NCBI RefSeq assembly: GCF_022513585.1
Contig: NZ_JAKWBF010000033.1
Coordinates: 1 to 62,413, forward strand
Direction of reading: 5' to 3'
DNA length: 62,413 bases
Origin: Gordonia gummivorans
GTDB lineage: Bacteria > Actinomycetota > Actinomycetes > Mycobacteriales > Mycobacteriaceae
Made by a program: the position numbers and the translations under genes. Below the pieces are notes generated by a model. That model was not told where the DNA came from. It made no database searches and saw only the letters and a list, made by a program, of their open reading frames with translations. Shown here piece by piece: positions 25,318-33,090 of this stretch (position 1 is the first letter of the stretch; each line of letters starts with the position of its first letter).

Positions 25318-26718
25318 TCAGTCGCAGGCGGCGAGCAGCTGTTTGAGCTGGTCGTCGAAGGCACTGGCGATCGACTCGGGGTCGGGGGTCTGGTCGGTGC
25401 ACGACACGATGCCGATGTTGAGGTGCCCGTCGGCGGAGAACACGGTGATGTTGAGGCCGAGACCCTGGAAGATCGGGCCCAGCGGGTACACACCGGTCAC
25501 CTTGGCGCCGAGGAAGTACAGCGGGAAGTCGGGCCCGGCGACATTGGAGACGAGCACGTTGAAGATCGGCGGATGGGCCGACGCCAGCTTGCGGTCTCCG
25601 TAGAACTTCATCAGGTTGGCCATCGTGACACCGGGCGCGAACTGCGCCCAGCCGCGCAGGATGTTGCCGTCGATGGTCTGGTGATGGTCCTTGCTGGTCC
25701 GGCTGTATTCGGCGGCCGCTTCCACCCGCTGCACCGGGTCGTCGATGTCGGTGGGCAGCAGGGTGAACATGCCGGTCACCTTGTTGGTGCCCTCGACCAC
25801 CAGGTCTTTCTCGTTGGCGTCGTGCACCGACACCGGGACCATGCCGACCAACGGCTGGTCGGGCAGTTCGTCGTGATCGGTCAGGTAGGTGCGCATCGCG
25901 CCGCCGACCATGGCGAGCACCACATCGTTGATCTTGACGCCGAACCGGTTCTTCACGCGCTTGACGTCCTCGAGCGAGAGCTGGCTCAGCGCGATACTGC
26001 GGTGGGGTGTGATCGGCGCGTTGAATCGCGTGCGCGGCGCCCGGAACGGGGCGGGCATCGCGCTGTCCGAACGCGAACGACGCAGCCAGTCGAAGGGCAC
26101 CCCGAGCGTGCCCGGGAGCAGCTTGGCCATCGCCACCGGACGACCGAGGAAGAAGTTCATCGCGCCGGTCACCGCGATGGTCGTCCGCGACGACGGCCCG
26201 GCGGTTTCGAGGAGTTTGTCCGGATCGAGATCGGGCGCTTCGGGCGTGAGAGTGCAGAGCTGCGACAGCATTTCGGCGCTCGTGACACCGTCGGTGCTCG
26301 CGTGATGGACACGCAGCATGGCCGTGATCCGACCGTTCGCCATCCCCTCGATGATCCAGAGTTCCCACAGCGGCTTGCCACGGTCGAGTGTCTGCCCGGC
26401 GAGATGTCCCACCAGTTCGGCGAGTTCGCCCGCATCACCGGGACCAGGAACCGCCACCCGGTGGACGTGACGTTCGATGTCGAAGTCGTCGTCCTCGATC
26501 CAGACCGGATGGTCGATGTTGAGCATCGAATTGTCCAGCTTGCGACGGAAAGTCGGCATCGCCGAGACGCGCCGTTCGAGTTCGCTGCGCATCTTGGTGA
26601 AGGAATAACCGCCGGGCACCGTGCTCGGGTCGACCTCCACCAGACCGATCACGTGCATCAACTGCGACCTGGTCTCCAGGTACAGGAATGACGCGTCGAG
26701 CCCGCTCAGCCGTTCCAT
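25318..26718 (-). CDS. Wax ester synthase / diacylglycerol acyltransferase (WS/DGAT)
   Basis: 466 aa. The family's active-site motif HHxxxDG appears as HHASTDG (near residue 145). The N-terminal LSGLDASFLYLETRSQLMHV and the C-terminal NVLVSNVAGPDFPLYFLGAKV (read within 20-residue parts) are also typical, as is PLWELWIIEG. It joins acyl-CoA to diacylglycerol or a fatty alcohol, making storage lipid on the membrane surface. Single gene, convergent with nadE and divergent from gadB. Several paralogues usually exist per genome in this order, so the acceptor preference is unknown. Confidence 0.93.
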   Translation of the reverse strand: MERLSGLDASFLYLETRSQLMHVIGLVEVDPSTVPGGYSFTKMRSELERRVSAMPTFRRKLDNSMLNIDHPVWIEDDDFDIERHVHRVAVPGPGDAGELAELVGHLAGQTLDRGKPLWELWIIEGMANGRITAMLRVHHASTDGVTSAEMLSQLCTLTPEAPDLDPDKLLETAGPSSRTTIAVTGAMNFFLGRPVAMAKLLPGTLGVPFDWLRRSRSDSAMPAPFRAPRTRFNAPITPHRSIALSQLSLEDVKRVKNRFGVKINDVVLAMVGGAMRTYLTDHDELPDQPLVGMVPVSVHDANEKDLVVEGTNKVTGMFTLLPTDIDDPVQRVEAAAEYSRTSKDHHQTIDGNILRGWAQFAPGVTMANLMKFYGDRKLASAHPPIFNVLVSNVAGPDFPLYFLGAKVTGVYPLGPIFQGLGLNITVFSADGHLNIGIVSCTDQTPDPESIASAFDDQLKQLLAACD

Positions 26719-26758
26719 ACACTCATCCGCATCTCGTCCTCCCTGCCGTGCGCACGCA

Positions 26759-26802
26759 GGATGTCCCCATCCTTCTCACCCACAGAATGTCCTCATCCTT
26801 CT
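26759..26802. promoter_or_regulatory. Two 18-bp direct repeats between WS/DGAT and gadB
   Basis: ggatgtccccatccttct (26759-26776) and gaatgtcctcatccttct (26785-26802) agree at 16 of 18 positions with a 26-bp period. Each begins with a small palindrome (ggatg…catcc). They lie 58-101 bp before the gadB start, at a place suited to a regulator bound in tandem. Confidence 0.55.
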
Positions 26803-26859
26803 TATATGATGCCGCAGGAAGTGGGCAGCAGGGACCGGTTCCGCGAGTACGTTTGCCCC

Positions 26860-28260
26860 ATGCACATTCGTCCCACCGATCGTGAGAACTACCGCGACAT
26901 CCCGGTCGAGGCCAACCCCGTGTTCTGCCGGCCCGGCGAAGCGACGGCATTCTCCCGCTACGAAATGCCCGCCGACCCCTCCCTCCCTGAGACCGCCTAT
27001 CAGATCGTGCACGACGAGGCGATGCTCGACGGCAACGCGCGACTGAATCTCGCGACCTTCGTCGGAACCTGGATGGACGACCACGCCAACCGGATCTATC
27101 TCGAGTCGGCCGACAAGAACATGATCGACAAGGACGAGTACCCGCAGACCGCGGCCATCGAAACCCGTTGCTGGACAATCCTTGCCGACTTGTGGAACGC
27201 CCCCGATCCGGGAAAGAGTATCGGCACGTCGACCATCGGGTCGTCGGAGGCGGCGATGCTCGGCGGTCTCGCACTCAAGCGCCGGTGGCAGGAAGCGCGC
27301 AAGGCCAAGGGCCTCGAGGGCGGCACCCCGAACTTGATCATGTCCTCGGCGGTGCAGGTGTGCTGGGAGAAGTTCTGCAACTACTTCGAGGTCGAGGCGC
27401 GTTACGTCCCGGTCACCGACGAACACCCGACCCTCGACGGTCACGACCTGGCCGACTACGTCGACGAGTACACCATCGGCGTCGTCGCCATCATGGGCGT
27501 CACCTACACCGGCGCCTACGAACCGGTCACCGCGATCTCCGACGCCCTCGACGAGATCCAGAAGAACACCGGACTCGACATCCCGATCCACATCGACGGC
27601 GCGTCCGGAGCGGCGGTCGCCCCGTTCCTGCAACCGAACCTGCCGTGGGACTTCCGCGTCGAGCGCGTCCACTCGATCAACATGTCCGGCCACAAGTACG
27701 GATTGGTCTACCCCGGCATCGGCTGGGTGGTGTGGCGCGATCGCTCACTCCTGCCGGACAGCCTGGTGTTCGACGTGACCTATCTCGGCGGCCACATGCC
27801 GACCTTTGCCCTGAACTTCTCCCGGCCCGGCTCCCAGGTGCTGCTGCAGTACTACCAGTTCCTCCGCCTCGGCTTCTCCGGATACCGTGCGGTGCAACAG
27901 AATTGCCAGGATGTGGCCACCTACCTGTCGGCGGCGATCGGTTCGATGGACCAGTTCGAGCTGATCAGCGAGGGCACCGACATCCCAGTGTTCGCCTGGC
28001 AACTCGCCAAGGGAACCTCCGAGAACTGGGATCTGCACAGCCTGTCGTCGCAGCTGCGGCAGCGCGGCTGGCTGGTCCCGGCATACCCGATGCCCGACAA
28101 CCTGTCCGACCGCACCGTGCAACGCATCGTCGTCCGCAACGGCCTCTCCCGCGACCTCGCGACCAATCTGCTGCAGGACATCAAGGAGTCCGTCGTCTAC
28201 CTCGACAACTTGGACGCCCCGATGCCGACACCGTCGACGACGAGCAACTTCCATCACTGA
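26860..28260 (+). CDS. gadB: Glutamate decarboxylase
   Basis: 466 aa PLP enzyme. The cofactor Lys is K279 in MSGHKYGLVYPG; IDGASGAAVAPF and the GSSEAAMLGGLALKRRW phosphate-binding part are also present. It converts glutamate to GABA and consumes a proton, the basis of acid resistance in other bacteria. The ATG at 26860 is taken because TACGTT (26848-26853) ends 6 nt before it, matching a leaderless start, and because the GadB N-terminus begins here; frames upstream are low-quality. No gadC-type antiporter is adjacent. Ends one base before the convergent stop at 28261. Confidence 0.94.
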   Translation: MHIRPTDRENYRDIPVEANPVFCRPGEATAFSRYEMPADPSLPETAYQIVHDEAMLDGNARLNLATFVGTWMDDHANRIYLESADKNMIDKDEYPQTAAIETRCWTILADLWNAPDPGKSIGTSTIGSSEAAMLGGLALKRRWQEARKAKGLEGGTPNLIMSSAVQVCWEKFCNYFEVEARYVPVTDEHPTLDGHDLADYVDEYTIGVVAIMGVTYTGAYEPVTAISDALDEIQKNTGLDIPIHIDGASGAAVAPFLQPNLPWDFRVERVHSINMSGHKYGLVYPGIGWVVWRDRSLLPDSLVFDVTYLGGHMPTFALNFSRPGSQVLLQYYQFLRLGFSGYRAVQQNCQDVATYLSAAIGSMDQFELISEGTDIPVFAWQLAKGTSENWDLHSLSSQLRQRGWLVPAYPMPDNLSDRTVQRIVVRNGLSRDLATNLLQDIKESVVYLDNLDAPMPTPSTTSNFHH

Positions 28261-29115
28261 CTAGATCGGCAGCGAGTTGGCGAAGTCGAGGATCTGCTGT
28301 TCGGTCAGTTTGATGGCGCCGGCGATGATCACGGTCGAGAGTTCCTGGGCCGGGTCGTCGGAGATCTTGAACATGCCGCGGCCCTTCACCGGGTCGATCG
28401 TGGCCGTGCCATGCTTCCAGCTCACCGGGTGACCGGTCTCGGCCTCCTTCGAGAAGGCGGCATTGCGCGCGTCCTGGTTCACGTACCAGGTCAAGGCGAA
28501 GTTGCGTTCGAGTCCCTGTGTCGCACAGCGGATACGGGCGACGGTGCGCTGATTTCCGTTGCCGTTCTCGGCCGGGCCTCGCTCGTCGAGGGACGGCACG
28601 ATCATCCAGACACACCGAGTGCCCTCGAACGAGGACGCGATATCGGGGGCCTGCGGCACCAGGTCGGGGAACTGGCCGACGAGCGGCGCGTACAACCCCC
28701 AGCCGGCACCAGCCGCGATCGACTCGGATTCGCTTGCCGCAGAATCCCTGTCGTCCTTGATGGCGAAAACCCGGTAAGAATGCTCACCTTTGGTCACGGT
28801 GATGTCGGTCGCGGTGGTGTGGGGTCCGCTGTACACGACGACGTCGTCACGGACGAGCCGATATCCGCTCGCACCATCGACCGACTGCCACGTCGCCTTG
28901 ACCCGTCCCGGTTCCTTGGTGAGCTCCAGTCCGGTCGGGGCATCGGGTGCGCTCGGGGTGTCCAGGGCACGGACGCCCAGGTACGCACCGACGAGTGCGA
29001 CGACGGAAAGCACTGCGATCACCGCGACGCCCAACCAGCGTCGGGGCTTGCGTGGCACAACGGGACTGGCGGACACCGGCGTCGGGTAACTGATCTGCGG
29101 ACCGGGGTGTGTCAT
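28261..29115 (-). CDS. Single-pass membrane protein with FN3-like and kinase-type ectodomain
   Basis: 284 aa. A Pro-rich cytosolic start of ~25 residues, a basic RKPRRW stop, one membrane helix (WLGVAVIAVLSVVALVGAYL), a fibronectin-III-like region (PTGLELTKEPGRVKATWQSV to ESESIAA) and a C-terminal domain with two Cys (EGTRCVW and ARIRCATQ). The last part ends QQILDFANSLPI. The upstream Ser/Thr kinase has the same extracellular order and ends KQAADLMRKLPI. Its ATG overlaps the kinase stop (TGATG). It therefore looks like a kinase-less partner or decoy of the kinase's sensor; no enzymatic role is evident. Confidence 0.75.
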   Translation of the reverse strand: MTHPGPQISYPTPVSASPVVPRKPRRWLGVAVIAVLSVVALVGAYLGVRALDTPSAPDAPTGLELTKEPGRVKATWQSVDGASGYRLVRDDVVVYSGPHTTATDITVTKGEHSYRVFAIKDDRDSAASESESIAAGAGWGLYAPLVGQFPDLVPQAPDIASSFEGTRCVWMIVPSLDERGPAENGNGNQRTVARIRCATQGLERNFALTWYVNQDARNAAFSKEAETGHPVSWKHGTATIDPVKGRGMFKISDDPAQELSTVIIAGAIKLTEQQILDFANSLPI

Positions 29116-30929
29116 CAGATCGGCAGCTTCCGCATGAGGTCGGCCGCCTGCTTCGGCGTGCCGTCCGGGTAGAAGACCTGCACGTAGGTTCGCGCGCGCG
29201 GGCCCGAACTGAAGGCGAGCGTGGCCGAGCCTCCGTTGAATCTGTCGGCTCCGACGTACAACGTCCCGATGTTGCCCTGGGTGGTCGTGAACGGCTGCGG
29301 CGAAAACCGGTAGGTTCCGATCTTCACATCCGTCGACGTCGCCTCCGGGCTGTCGAAGGCGAATATCGAGATCTGGTAGATCTTGGTGGTGTCGTCGGCC
29401 TCGTACTTGTTGCAGTCGATCGTCTTCTGGGTGTTCTCCGGGAACGCGAGACTGCCGCCACCACCGGAGCAGGTGATCTCGTCAAACGTGTTGGTGCTCA
29501 ACGGAGTCACCGGAATCAGATCCGGGTACAGGTCGGCCACCCACTGCAGTTCACCCCACGTCATGTAGACCGTCACCTCGTCGGAGGCGAGGGAGAACTC
29601 CGATCCGGGGGCCGAATCACTGCGCGCGGCAACGGTGTACGTGTACTTACCGGGAAGCGGCAGCGGCGCCGCATAAGTCGTGCCGGGGCCGGTGTAGATC
29701 TCCTGATCGTTCTGCTTCACCACATAGGACGACGCCCCGCCGACACTGTTCCAGGTCAGCTCCACCGCCCGGGTGGTGACCTTGGCGTCGGGCCGGCCGG
29801 GCGTCTCCAATCGTCCTGCGTCGGGCATCAACAGCGCGACCAGAGCCCCGACCAAGGCCGCGGCCAGCACGATCGCCGTGCCGATCAGCGCGAGTCGGCG
29901 TGGCTTGCGAGGCGGCGCCGATGGCGGCGACACCGGCCCAGAGTTCCAGACGCCCACCGGTTGGACGGTCGGCGACGACGGATATTGCGGGGCGGTCGGC
30001 CATGCACCGGGCGTGGCCTGGGCAGGTGCAGGTGCTGGTGCTGGTGTTGGTGGCGGCATCGTCGGCGTGGGCCCGACCAGCGTCTTGCGCGTGTCGAAGG
30101 CGTCACCGAGCGCGGTCGCGAAATCTCGGGCGCTCTGGAATCGGTGGTCGGGGTTCTTGGCGACCGAACGCTGCAGCACCGGGTCGACGCCCGGCGGCAG
30201 GGTGCGGTTGCGTTCGGTCGCCCGAGGCGGTTCGGCGAACATGTGGGCGCTCATCAGCCCGTGCAGCGATGGCGCCTCGAACGGCGGTGCGCCGGTCAGC
30301 AATTCGTACGCGGTGGCGCCGAGCGAATAGATGTCGCTGCGGAGATCGACCCGGTGCCCGCCGATCTGCTCGGGCGACGAGTAGCGCATCGTGCCGACCG
30401 TGGTGCCCGTGCCGGTCAGCGACGTCACCTCGTCGAGGGCCTGCGCGATCCCGAAGTCGGTGAGTTTCACCGCATCCGGGACCATCGCATCCTCGCCGGG
30501 AGTGACCAGGATGTTGGCCGGTTTGATGTCCCGGTGGGTGATGCCGCGGCGGTGCGCGGCGTCGAGACCCGCCGCGGCGCCGTTGACGATGGCCATGGCC
30601 AAGCGCGGGTCCAACGGTCCGAGGGTGTCGACCAGGTGCCCCGCGTCGGTTCCCGGCACCAATTCCATGGCGATCCAGAGCCGGCCGTCGTAGATGCCGC
30701 GGTCGTACACGGCGACGATGTTGGGGTGATTGAGCGGGGCGACCAGATCCGCCTCGCGCTCGAAGCGCGCGCGGAACACCGGATCGGTGGCGTGCGCCGA
30801 CCGCAGCACCTTGATCGCGTCGGCACGTGGCAACCGCGGATGGGCGGCCTTGTACACCTCACCCATGCCGCCGTGACCGAGTACCTCCAGCACCCGGTAC
30901 CCGGCGATCAGATCCCCAACCTGGTACAT
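29115..30929 (-). CDS. Transmembrane Ser/Thr protein kinase with FN3-type ectodomain
   Basis: 604 aa. The Hanks-type kinase domain occupies residues ~10-270: Gly loop GHGGMGEVYKA, Lys K40, HRDIKPANIL with D134, and TDFGIA with D158; the activation loop has TGTGTTVGT. A Pro-rich linker (residues ~285-335) leads to a membrane helix at about 345-368 (LALIGTAIVLAAALVGALVA). Outside are an FN3-like repeat (VELTWNSVGGASSYVVKQ) and a domain with two Cys (DEITCSGGGG, TIDCNK). This is a receptor kinase of the Pkn type. The following gene shares the ectodomain plan. The signal sensed is unknown. Confidence 0.92.
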   Translation of the reverse strand: MYQVGDLIAGYRVLEVLGHGGMGEVYKAAHPRLPRADAIKVLRSAHATDPVFRARFEREADLVAPLNHPNIVAVYDRGIYDGRLWIAMELVPGTDAGHLVDTLGPLDPRLAMAIVNGAAAGLDAAHRRGITHRDIKPANILVTPGEDAMVPDAVKLTDFGIAQALDEVTSLTGTGTTVGTMRYSSPEQIGGHRVDLRSDIYSLGATAYELLTGAPPFEAPSLHGLMSAHMFAEPPRATERNRTLPPGVDPVLQRSVAKNPDHRFQSARDFATALGDAFDTRKTLVGPTPTMPPPTPAPAPAPAQATPGAWPTAPQYPSSPTVQPVGVWNSGPVSPPSAPPRKPRRLALIGTAIVLAAALVGALVALLMPDAGRLETPGRPDAKVTTRAVELTWNSVGGASSYVVKQNDQEIYTGPGTTYAAPLPLPGKYTYTVAARSDSAPGSEFSLASDEVTVYMTWGELQWVADLYPDLIPVTPLSTNTFDEITCSGGGGSLAFPENTQKTIDCNKYEADDTTKIYQISIFAFDSPEATSTDVKIGTYRFSPQPFTTTQGNIGTLYVGADRFNGGSATLAFSSGPRARTYVQVFYPDGTPKQAADLMRKLPI

Positions 30930-31069
30930 GCCCTACTCGACCGATCCTGCCTTCATACCCTGCCCGGGCGACGGCCGACGTCGGCAATCAAACCCGGTGA
31001 GGTGCACAATCTTGCCCCATCGCGCACCGAATCCCCAACCCGCGAACCAATAGCCGGCGTCCCGCAGTG

Positions 31070-31077
31070 TATAGAAT
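31070..31077 (+). promoter_or_regulatory. -10 box for a leaderless mRNA of the XRE gene
   Basis: TATAGAAT is a strong extended match to the actinobacterial -10 (TANNNT). The ATG of the HTH gene at 31085 begins 7 nt downstream with no ribosome binding site between, so transcription probably starts at or next to the start codon. Confidence 0.6.
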
Positions 31078-31084
31078 GAGATAC

Positions 31085-31573
31085 ATGCCGGCTCGCAATC
31101 CCGAGATCCCGCCCACCACCGAAAAGGTGCTGGCCACCATCGGTGGCGCGCTACGTGCGCGACGCCTGGATCTCGGCATAAGCGCAGTGACCACCGCCGA
31201 AGCCGCCGGAATGTCACGCGTCACCTTGCATCGGATCGAGTCAGGCGCGCCGTCTGTGACGATCGGTGCGTACCTGAATGCGGCCACCGCTCTGGGCTTG
31301 CAATTGGCAGTCGTCGAGCCGGGCGACCATTCGGCGTCGCCAACCCCGTCGAACGCGAGCGGAGAGGAAGCGACCGCCCGCATCGGCGACTACGAGCAAC
31401 TATCGGCGATCGCATGGCAACTACATGCCGACACCGAGATCAGCGAGTTGGACGCTCTCCGGCTGTACGAACGCAACTGGCGACACGTCGACCAGTCCGC
31501 GATGAGCGATGAGGAGCGCGCGTTTGTGCAGCGTCTTGCCGACGCGTACAGCGGAGGAGTTCTGCTTGTTTGA
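31085..31573 (+). CDS. XRE-type HTH protein, probable antitoxin
   Basis: 162 aa from ATG 31085. A helix-turn-helix of the Cro/C1 type lies at residues ~15-70 (LATIGGALRARRLDLGISAV, TTAEAAGMSRVTLHRIESG), followed by a linker (HSASPTPSNASGEEA) and an acidic helical C-terminal part (SAIAWQLHADTEISELDALR). The gene overlaps the next by 8 bp and carries that gene's ribosome binding site (ggaggag). With an AbiEii-like nucleotidyltransferase downstream, the pair has the layout of a toxin–antitoxin system in which this protein also represses the operon. The target operator may include the promoter next to its start. Confidence 0.75.
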   Translation: MPARNPEIPPTTEKVLATIGGALRARRLDLGISAVTTAEAAGMSRVTLHRIESGAPSVTIGAYLNAATALGLQLAVVEPGDHSASPTPSNASGEEATARIGDYEQLSAIAWQLHADTEISELDALRLYERNWRHVDQSAMSDEERAFVQRLADAYSGGVLLV

Positions 31574-32255
31574 GCGCCCGCACCACACCCGGATCGCCGC
31601 TGTCCTCGAGGCGCTCGACGCCGATCTGCTCGCGGCGTCGAAGTGCTACTTCGGGGGCGGCACCGCAATCGCCCTGCGCCATGGCGAGTTCCGTGAGTCC
31701 CGAGAGATCGACTTGATGGTCTCCGACAAATCTGGCTATTTCGACCTCCGCGAGCGAGTTCGCGGGGCAGATGGCTTGAATGCGCTGACCAGGCTGCCCT
31801 TGAAAACCCTTCGCCCGGTCATCACCGACCAGTACGGCATCAGGACCGTGGTCGACATCGAGGAAGAGCCGATCAAGTTCGAAATCGTCTTCGAGAACCG
31901 GATTCCCCTCGATGAACCCGAGGCCGACGATGTCTTCTGCGGGGTCACGACGCTGACAGCGATGGACATGGCCACCACAAAGCTCCTGGCGAACTCTGAC
32001 AGATGGGCAGACCGGTCGGTTTACAGCCGGGACCTCATCGACCTTGCGATGATGCAACCGACCCACGACCTGATGCGCCATGCGACAGCGAAGGCCCAAA
32101 CGGCCTACCGGTCGGCGGTGGTGAAGGACTTGAACAAGGCGATCGACGACCTGCGGGGCAATCCCCACCGGTTGGACGACTGCATGCGTGCATTGCACAT
32201 GACCCGGACGCCGAAAGCCGTCTTGTGGGAACGGATCATCAATTTGGCGGCGTGA
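31566..32255 (+). CDS. AbiEii-like nucleotidyltransferase toxin
   Basis: 229 aa from TTG 31566, with gcggaggagttctgc before it; the upstream part of the frame lies within the antitoxin gene. The nucleotidyltransferase core is YFGGGTAIALRHGEFRESRE followed by IDLMVSD, with the G-G-T turn and the Asp pair, and a second acidic strand IKFEIVFENRI. The C-terminal TTKLLANSDRWADRSVYSRD region is typical of the AbiEii/AbiGii family (DUF1814). Family members transfer nucleotides to tRNA and block growth, and some abort phage infection. The partner is an XRE protein rather than a classic AbiEi, a variant arrangement. Confidence 0.78.
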   Translation: MFERPHHTRIAAVLEALDADLLAASKCYFGGGTAIALRHGEFRESREIDLMVSDKSGYFDLRERVRGADGLNALTRLPLKTLRPVITDQYGIRTVVDIEEEPIKFEIVFENRIPLDEPEADDVFCGVTTLTAMDMATTKLLANSDRWADRSVYSRDLIDLAMMQPTHDLMRHATAKAQTAYRSAVVKDLNKAIDDLRGNPHRLDDCMRALHMTRTPKAVLWERIINLAA

Positions 32256-32295
32256 GGTGATCGCGCCCGAGATCAACCGACCGGCCCCGTCGAAC

Positions 32296-32309
32296 TAGAA
32301 CACGTTCTA
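32296..32309. promoter_or_regulatory. KstR-type operator overlapping a leaderless promoter
   Basis: TAGAACACGTTCTA fits the KstR consensus TnnAACnnGTTnnA at every fixed position, and the palindrome extends to 18 bp (32294-32311). The -10 hexamer TAGTAT (32308-32313) overlaps its right end and lies 7 nt before the ATG at 32321. Binding here would block RNA polymerase. KstR is the sterol-catabolism repressor of mycobacteria and rhodococci. Confidence 0.75.
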
Positions 32310-32320
32310 GTATCACCGCC

Positions 32321-32845
32321 ATGACAGCAGTGTTCGACGCCGACGAACTCGACCGCGCCTTCCTCGACTTCCAGCGCACCGTCGCCGAGATCGCGGTCAG
32401 CCGGGATTGGGATCGCTTCGCCGACATGTTCACCGAAGACGCGCACTACATCGAGCATGCACTCGGCACGATGCGCGGCCGCGAGGAGATCCGCGCCTGG
32501 ATCTGGAAGACGATGACGGCGTTCCCCGGCAGCCACATGACCGGCTTCCCGGCGTTGTGGCACGTGGTCGACGCGCCGACGGGTCGGGTGATCTGCGAGG
32601 TCGACAACCCGATGCGAGATCCGGGCGACGGAACCCACATGACCGCGACCAACATCACCATCCTCACCTACGCCGGCGACGGACTGTGGTCGATCGAGGA
32701 GGACGTCTACAACCCCCTCGAATTCGGTATCGCCGCGATGCGGTGGTGCGAAAAGGCGCGCGACCTGGGCACTCTCGACGACGCCGCGCGCACCTGGATG
32801 GAGACGACCGGCGAGATGTTCGCACGATCGGCCGGACGCGCGTAG
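32321..32845 (+). CDS. NTF2-like / SnoaL-like protein
   Basis: 174 aa. The cone-shaped NTF2 fold is suggested by the opening helices (FLDFQRTVAEIAVSRDWDRF, ADMFTEDAHYIEHALGTMRG), then EEIRAWIWKTM and alternating strands (LWHVVDAPTGRVICEVDNPM, NITILTYAGDGLWSIEEDVY). Members include ketosteroid isomerases and polyketide cyclases. The key feature is the upstream KstR-type box, which places it in the sterol or steroid-like lipid regulon. A role in side-chain or ring metabolism is inference; catalytic residues cannot be assigned. No ribosome binding site is visible, consistent with a leaderless transcript. Confidence 0.8.
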   Translation: MTAVFDADELDRAFLDFQRTVAEIAVSRDWDRFADMFTEDAHYIEHALGTMRGREEIRAWIWKTMTAFPGSHMTGFPALWHVVDAPTGRVICEVDNPMRDPGDGTHMTATNITILTYAGDGLWSIEEDVYNPLEFGIAAMRWCEKARDLGTLDDAARTWMETTGEMFARSAGRA

Positions 32846-32855
32846 AGTCGGCCGA

Positions 32856-32871
32856 GTTAGGGTGACCTAAC
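32856..32871. promoter_or_regulatory. GTTAGG-GTGA-CCTAAC palindrome upstream of desA
   Basis: A perfect 6-bp inverted repeat 10 bp after the NTF2-like stop and ~70 bp before the predicted desA -35 box. It could be an operator for a desaturase regulator or the stem of a weak terminator. The half-sites recall the iron-regulator box but spacing is wrong (4 rather than 9). Confidence 0.35.
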
Positions 32872-32938
32872 ACACGTTCGGTTCTGCGCGACGAGGCGTA
32901 ACGTCGGGGACTCAAGCTACGACACCGTAAGCATCGAC

Positions 32939-32967
32939 TTGGGCGTGTCCGATCGGTGCCGTAGGCT
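32939..32967 (+). promoter_or_regulatory. Predicted housekeeping promoter of desA
   Basis: TTGGGC (32939-32944), a 17-bp spacer and TAGGCT (32962-32967). It would give a ~115-nt 5' leader to the desA start at 33091. Confidence 0.5.
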
Positions 32968-33090
32968 TGACCTTTGATCAGCGGTGCCCGGAGTTCGACG
33001 GGGGAGCATCCTGGCACCGGATGGTCGGCCCGACGTCCAGGCCGGCAACACGAGCAGTCGAGACACGCGAAACCACCCGGAGGAATATCA

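Noticed and set aside
29109..31079. 656-codon open frame opposite the Ser/Thr kinase gene
   Set aside because: Antisense shadow produced by high third-position GC; the translation is Arg/Gly-rich without domains, while the minus strand encodes a complete kinase.
32856..32871. IdeR/DtxR iron box before desA
   Set aside because: The half-sites TTAGG/CCTAA are present, but the spacing is 4 bp and not the 9 bp of the 19-bp consensus.
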